In this document: positions 23,304 through 26,293 of the stretch, piece after piece
Layout: each line of letters starts with the position of its first letter
How positions within the stretch are numbered: the first letter of the stretch is position 1
DNA from: Pseudomonadota bacterium
GTDB taxonomy: Bacteria > Pseudomonadota > Gammaproteobacteria > Steroidobacterales > Steroidobacteraceae
Length of the DNA stretch: 26,293 nt
Assembly: GCA_016705325.1 (NCBI GenBank)
Contig: JADIYJ010000023.1
Coordinates: forward strand, 1-26,293
Direction of reading: 5' to 3'
Made by a program: the position numbers and the translations under genes
Notes under the pieces: model-generated
What the model was told of the DNA's origin: nothing
The model's input: only the letters and a program-made list of their open reading frames with translations
Database searches by the model: none

Positions 23304-24740
23304 ATGATCTGGGAAACCGTCATCGGCCTCGAGATCCACGCGCAGCTCGCCACGCGCAGCAAGATCTTTTCGGGATCCGCCACCGCCTATGGGGCGGAGC
23401 CGAACACGCAGGCCAACCTGGTCGACCTCGGGTACCCGGGCGTGCTGCCGGTGCTGAACGGCGAGGCCGTGCGCATGGCGATCCGCTTCGGAGTCGCGAC
23501 GGGTTCGAAGATCTCGCGCCGCTCGATCTTCGCGCGCAAGAACTATTTCTACCCCGACCTGCCGAAGGGCTACCAGATCAGCCAGTATGAGCGGCCGGTC
23601 GTCGAGGACGGCTCGCTCGAGATCGTGCTCGAGGATGGCACGCGCAAGACGATCGGCATCACGCGTGCGCACCTCGAAGAAGATGCAGGCAAGTCGCTGC
23701 ACGAGGACTTCCACGGGCTGTCGGGCATCGACCTGAACCGCGCCGGCACGCCGCTGCTCGAGATCGTGTCCGAGCCTGACATGCGCTCGGCCAGGGAAGC
23801 CATCGCGTACCTGAAGAAGATCCACACGCTGGTCCGCTACCTCGAGATCTGCGACGGCAACATGCAGGAAGGCTCGTTCCGCTGTGACGCAAACGTCTCC
23901 GTGCGCCCTGTCGGCCAGGCCGGGTTCGGCACCCGCGCCGAGATCAAGAACGTCAACTCGTTCCGCTTCGTCGAGCGCGCCATCAATTACGAGGTCGAGC
24001 GCCAGATCGATCTGCTCGAGGGCGGCGGCAAGGTGAAGCAGGAAACGCGCCTGTACGATGCCGACAAGGGCGAGACGCGCTCGATGCGCTCGAAGGAAGA
24101 GGCGAACGACTACCGCTACTTCCCGGACCCCGACCTGCTGCCGCTCGTGATCGACGAGGCGACGATCGAGCAGGTGCGCGCCACGATGCCCGAGCTGCCG
24201 GACGAAAAGGCGGCGCGGTTGGTGCGCGATCACGGCCTCTCCGAGTACGACGCCGGCGTGCTGACAGCGAGCCGCGAACTCGCGGACTACTACGAAACCG
24301 TCGTGCGCGGGCTCGGCGGCCAGCCCAAGCTCGCGGCCAACTGGGTCATGGGCGACCTCGCGGGCGCGCTCAACAAGGAAGCCCTCGACATCGCGCAGAG
24401 CCGTGTCAGTGCCGATGCCCTCGCAGGCCTGCTCGCACGCATCCAGGACAGCACCATCTCCGGCAAGATCGCCAAGGAAGTCTTCGAGGCGATGTGGTCG
24501 GACGGCAAGGGCGCCGACGAGATCATCGAGGCCAAGGGCCTGCGGCAGATCACCGACACGTCGGCGATCGAGTCGGCCATCGACGACGTCATGGCGAAAA
24601 ACCCGGGACAGCTCGCGGACTACCGCTCGGGCAAGGACAAGCTGTTCGGCTTCTTCGTCGGCCAGGTCATGAAAGCGACCGGTGGCAAGGCCAACCCGGC
24701 GCAGCTCAACGACCTGCTCAAGCGCAAGCTCTCCGGCTGA
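23304..24740 (+). CDS. gatB: Aspartyl/glutamyl-tRNA amidotransferase subunit B
   Basis: A 478-residue GatB. The kinase-like domain starts WETVIGLEIHAQL and has ARKNYFYPDLPKGYQISQY (77-95), HLEEDAGKSLH, GIDLNRAGTPLLEIVSEPD and EIKNVNSFRFVERAI. The C-terminal YqeY-like domain has ANWVMGDLAGALN and GFFVGQVMKATGGKANP, which binds the tRNA elbow. It phosphorylates and then amidates the misacylated tRNA. ATG at 23304 is the family start (MIWETVIGLE). The next gene begins 13 bp after its stop. Frame intact. Confidence 0.98.
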   Translation: MIWETVIGLEIHAQLATRSKIFSGSATAYGAEPNTQANLVDLGYPGVLPVLNGEAVRMAIRFGVATGSKISRRSIFARKNYFYPDLPKGYQISQYERPVVEDGSLEIVLEDGTRKTIGITRAHLEEDAGKSLHEDFHGLSGIDLNRAGTPLLEIVSEPDMRSAREAIAYLKKIHTLVRYLEICDGNMQEGSFRCDANVSVRPVGQAGFGTRAEIKNVNSFRFVERAINYEVERQIDLLEGGGKVKQETRLYDADKGETRSMRSKEEANDYRYFPDPDLLPLVIDEATIEQVRATMPELPDEKAARLVRDHGLSEYDAGVLTASRELADYYETVVRGLGGQPKLAANWVMGDLAGALNKEALDIAQSRVSADALAGLLARIQDSTISGKIAKEVFEAMWSDGKGADEIIEAKGLRQITDTSAIESAIDDVMAKNPGQLADYRSGKDKLFGFFVGQVMKATGGKANPAQLNDLLKRKLSG

Positions 24741-24753
24741 GGTAAAGCCTGCC

Positions 24754-26284
24754 ATGACCGTGATCCGCGAGGACGACTTCATCCAGAGCGTCGCCGACGC
24801 GCTGCAGTTCATTTCCTATTACCACCCGCTCGACTACATCGAGCACCTCGGGCGCGCCTACGAGCGCGAGCAGTCCCCGGCGGCCAGGGACGCGATCGCG
24901 CAGATCCTGACGAACTCGCGCATGTGCGCCGAGGGCAAGCGCCCGCTCTGCCAGGACACCGGCATCGTCAACATGTTCCTCAAGGTCGGCATGGACGTGC
25001 GCTGGGGAACGAAGCGCAGCCTGGCGGACATGATCAACGCAGGCGTTCGGCTCGCGTATAACCACCCGGACAACAAGCTGCGCGCCTCGGTCGTCGACGA
25101 CCCCTTGTTCGAGCGCAGGAACACCAGGGACAACTCGCCGGCCGTGTTCCACGTCGAACTGGTCCCGGGCGAGGAGGTCGAGGTGACCGTCGCGGCCAAA
25201 GGCGGCGGCTCCGAGAACAAGTCGAAGTTCGTGATGCTCAACCCGAGCGACTCGATCGTCGACTGGGTGCTGAAGACCGTGCCGACGATGGGTGCCGGCT
25301 GGTGTCCGCCCGGCATGCTCGGCATCGGCGTGGGCGGCACGGCCGAGAAAGCCATGCTGCTGGCGAAGGAGTCCCTGATGGAGCCGCTCGACATGCACGA
25401 GCTGCTTGCGCGCGGACCGCAGAGCAAAGCCGACGAGCTGCGCATCGAGCTGTACGAAAAGGTCAACGCGCTCGGCATCGGCGCGCAGGGCCTCGGCGGG
25501 CTCACGACCGTGCTCGACGTAAAGCTGAAGCTGTTTCCGACGCACGCGGCGTCGAAGCCGGTCGCGATGATCCCGAACTGCGCCGCCACGCGCCACGCGC
25601 ACTTCGTGCTCGATGGCAGCGGACCCGCAGTGCTCGAGCCGCCGTCGCTCGAGCAGTGGCCGAAGGTCACGTGGACGGCGGGCGGCAGCTCGAAGCGGGT
25701 CAATCTCGATACGCTCACGCGCGCCGAGGTCGCGAGCTGGAAGCCGGGCGAGACGCTGTTGCTGAACGGCAGGATGCTCACGGGACGCGACGCCGCGCAC
25801 AAGCGCATCGCCGACCTGTTCGCGAGCGGACAGGGGTTGCCACCCGGCGTCGATTTCACAAATCGCGCAATCTATTACGTCGGTCCGGTCGATCCGGTAC
25901 GCGACGAAGTCGTGGGTCCTGCGGGCCCGACGACCGCGACGCGCATGGACAAGTTCACGGACATGATGCTCGAGAAGACCGGCCTCATCGTCATGATCGG
26001 CAAGTCCGAGCGTGGCCCGGTCGCGATCGAATCGATCAGGAAGCACAAGGCGGCCTACCTGATGGCGGTGGGCGGCGCCGCCTACCTCGTGTCGAAAGCG
26101 ATCCGCGCGGCGCGCGTGATCGCGTTCGAGGAACTGGGCATGGAAGGCGATCTACGAGTTCGACGTGAAGGACATGCCGGTCACCGTCGCGGTCGACGCG
26201 CAAGGCACGTCGGTGCACAACACTGCGCCGGCCGAATGGTCGGAGAAGATCCACACGTTGAAAATCCCGGTTCGCGTGGCCTGA
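24754..26284 (+). CDS. fumA: Class I fumarate hydratase (frame broken once near 26146)
   Basis: About 509 residues after frame repair. It is an iron-sulfur fumarase of the FumA/FumB type, with the three cluster cysteines in RPLCQDTGI (C66), GWCPPGMLG (C184) and IPNCAATRHAHF (C276). The N-terminal half is the alpha-type domain, and the C-terminal half has NRAIYYVGPVDPV and GPTTATRMDKFTDMM. It hydrates fumarate to malate in the TCA cycle. After VIAFEELGME (residue 464) the written frame goes wrong and never stops before the window end; dropping one G at 26146-26147 restores AIYEFDVKDMPVTVAVD, ending at TGA 26282-26284. The break in a housekeeping gene suggests a sequence error. GAGGT over the gatB stop is a likely ribosome binding site. 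A tartrate dehydratase function is possible but less likely. Confidence 0.93.
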
Positions 26285-26293
26285 TCGCTCGAT

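Noticed and set aside
23295..24812. A 505-codon minus-strand frame opposite gatB
   Set aside because: Composition is typical of a reverse-complement shadow; gatB is complete on the plus strand.
24718..26046. A 442-codon minus-strand frame opposite fumarase, and an overlapping plus-strand frame at 25302-26168
   Set aside because: Shadows of the fumarase gene. It was easily missed because its own frame runs off the window after the indel near 26146.

Overview
The window looks like a chromosomal segment of a high-GC gammaproteobacterium. The evidence is gene order: a mreB-mreC-mreD-mrdA-rodA-mltB-dacA-dat-ybeD block on the minus strand, with lipA-lipB converging on it, is the cell-wall/lipoate neighbourhood of Pseudomonas- and Xanthomonas-like genomes. 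gatCAB and a class I fumarase lie divergently from mreB. The exact family cannot be fixed by eye.

Layout. (1) 1-814: the leader-proximal part of a type I-E CRISPR array, entering from the left edge, transcribed on the minus strand, with an AT-rich leader at 815-896. (2) 897-10148: a complete type I-E cas operon on the minus strand, in order cas3, cse1, cse2, cas7e, cas5e, cas6e, [DUF433 antitoxin, DUF5615 PIN-like toxin], cas1, cas2. The toxin-antitoxin pair sits between the interference genes and the adaptation genes and is translationally coupled to cas1; this is the most unusual architecture in the window. (3) 10241-11999: lipA-lipB on the plus strand, tail-to-tail with ybeD. (4) 11954-21116: ybeD, dat, dacA, mltB, rodA, mrdA, mreD, mreC, mreB on the minus strand, i.e. 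the Rod elongation machinery plus peptidoglycan trimming and D-amino-acid metabolism. (5) 21250-26284: gatC, gatA, gatB (Glu-tRNAGln/Asp-tRNAAsn amidotransferase) and fumarase on the plus strand. A perfect 34-bp-arm inverted repeat lies between gatC and gatA, and a heptamer tandem repeat lies directly before gatB.

How the CRISPR parts fit: Cas3 (HD nuclease-helicase) and Cascade (Cse1, Cse2, Cas7e, Cas5e, Cas6e) would process and use crRNAs with the 5' handle ATGAACCG, while Cas1-Cas2 would add spacers at the leader end. However, cas3, cse1, cas7e and cas1 each carry one frame-breaking indel as the sequence stands. The fumarase gene also carries one, and two CRISPR repeats differ by one base in a homopolymer. 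Because a housekeeping gene shares the defect, uncorrected indel errors in the assembly are at least as likely as real decay. One consequence is an apparent 1389-residue Cas3-Cse1 fusion, which I regard as a frameshift product and not a genuine fusion.
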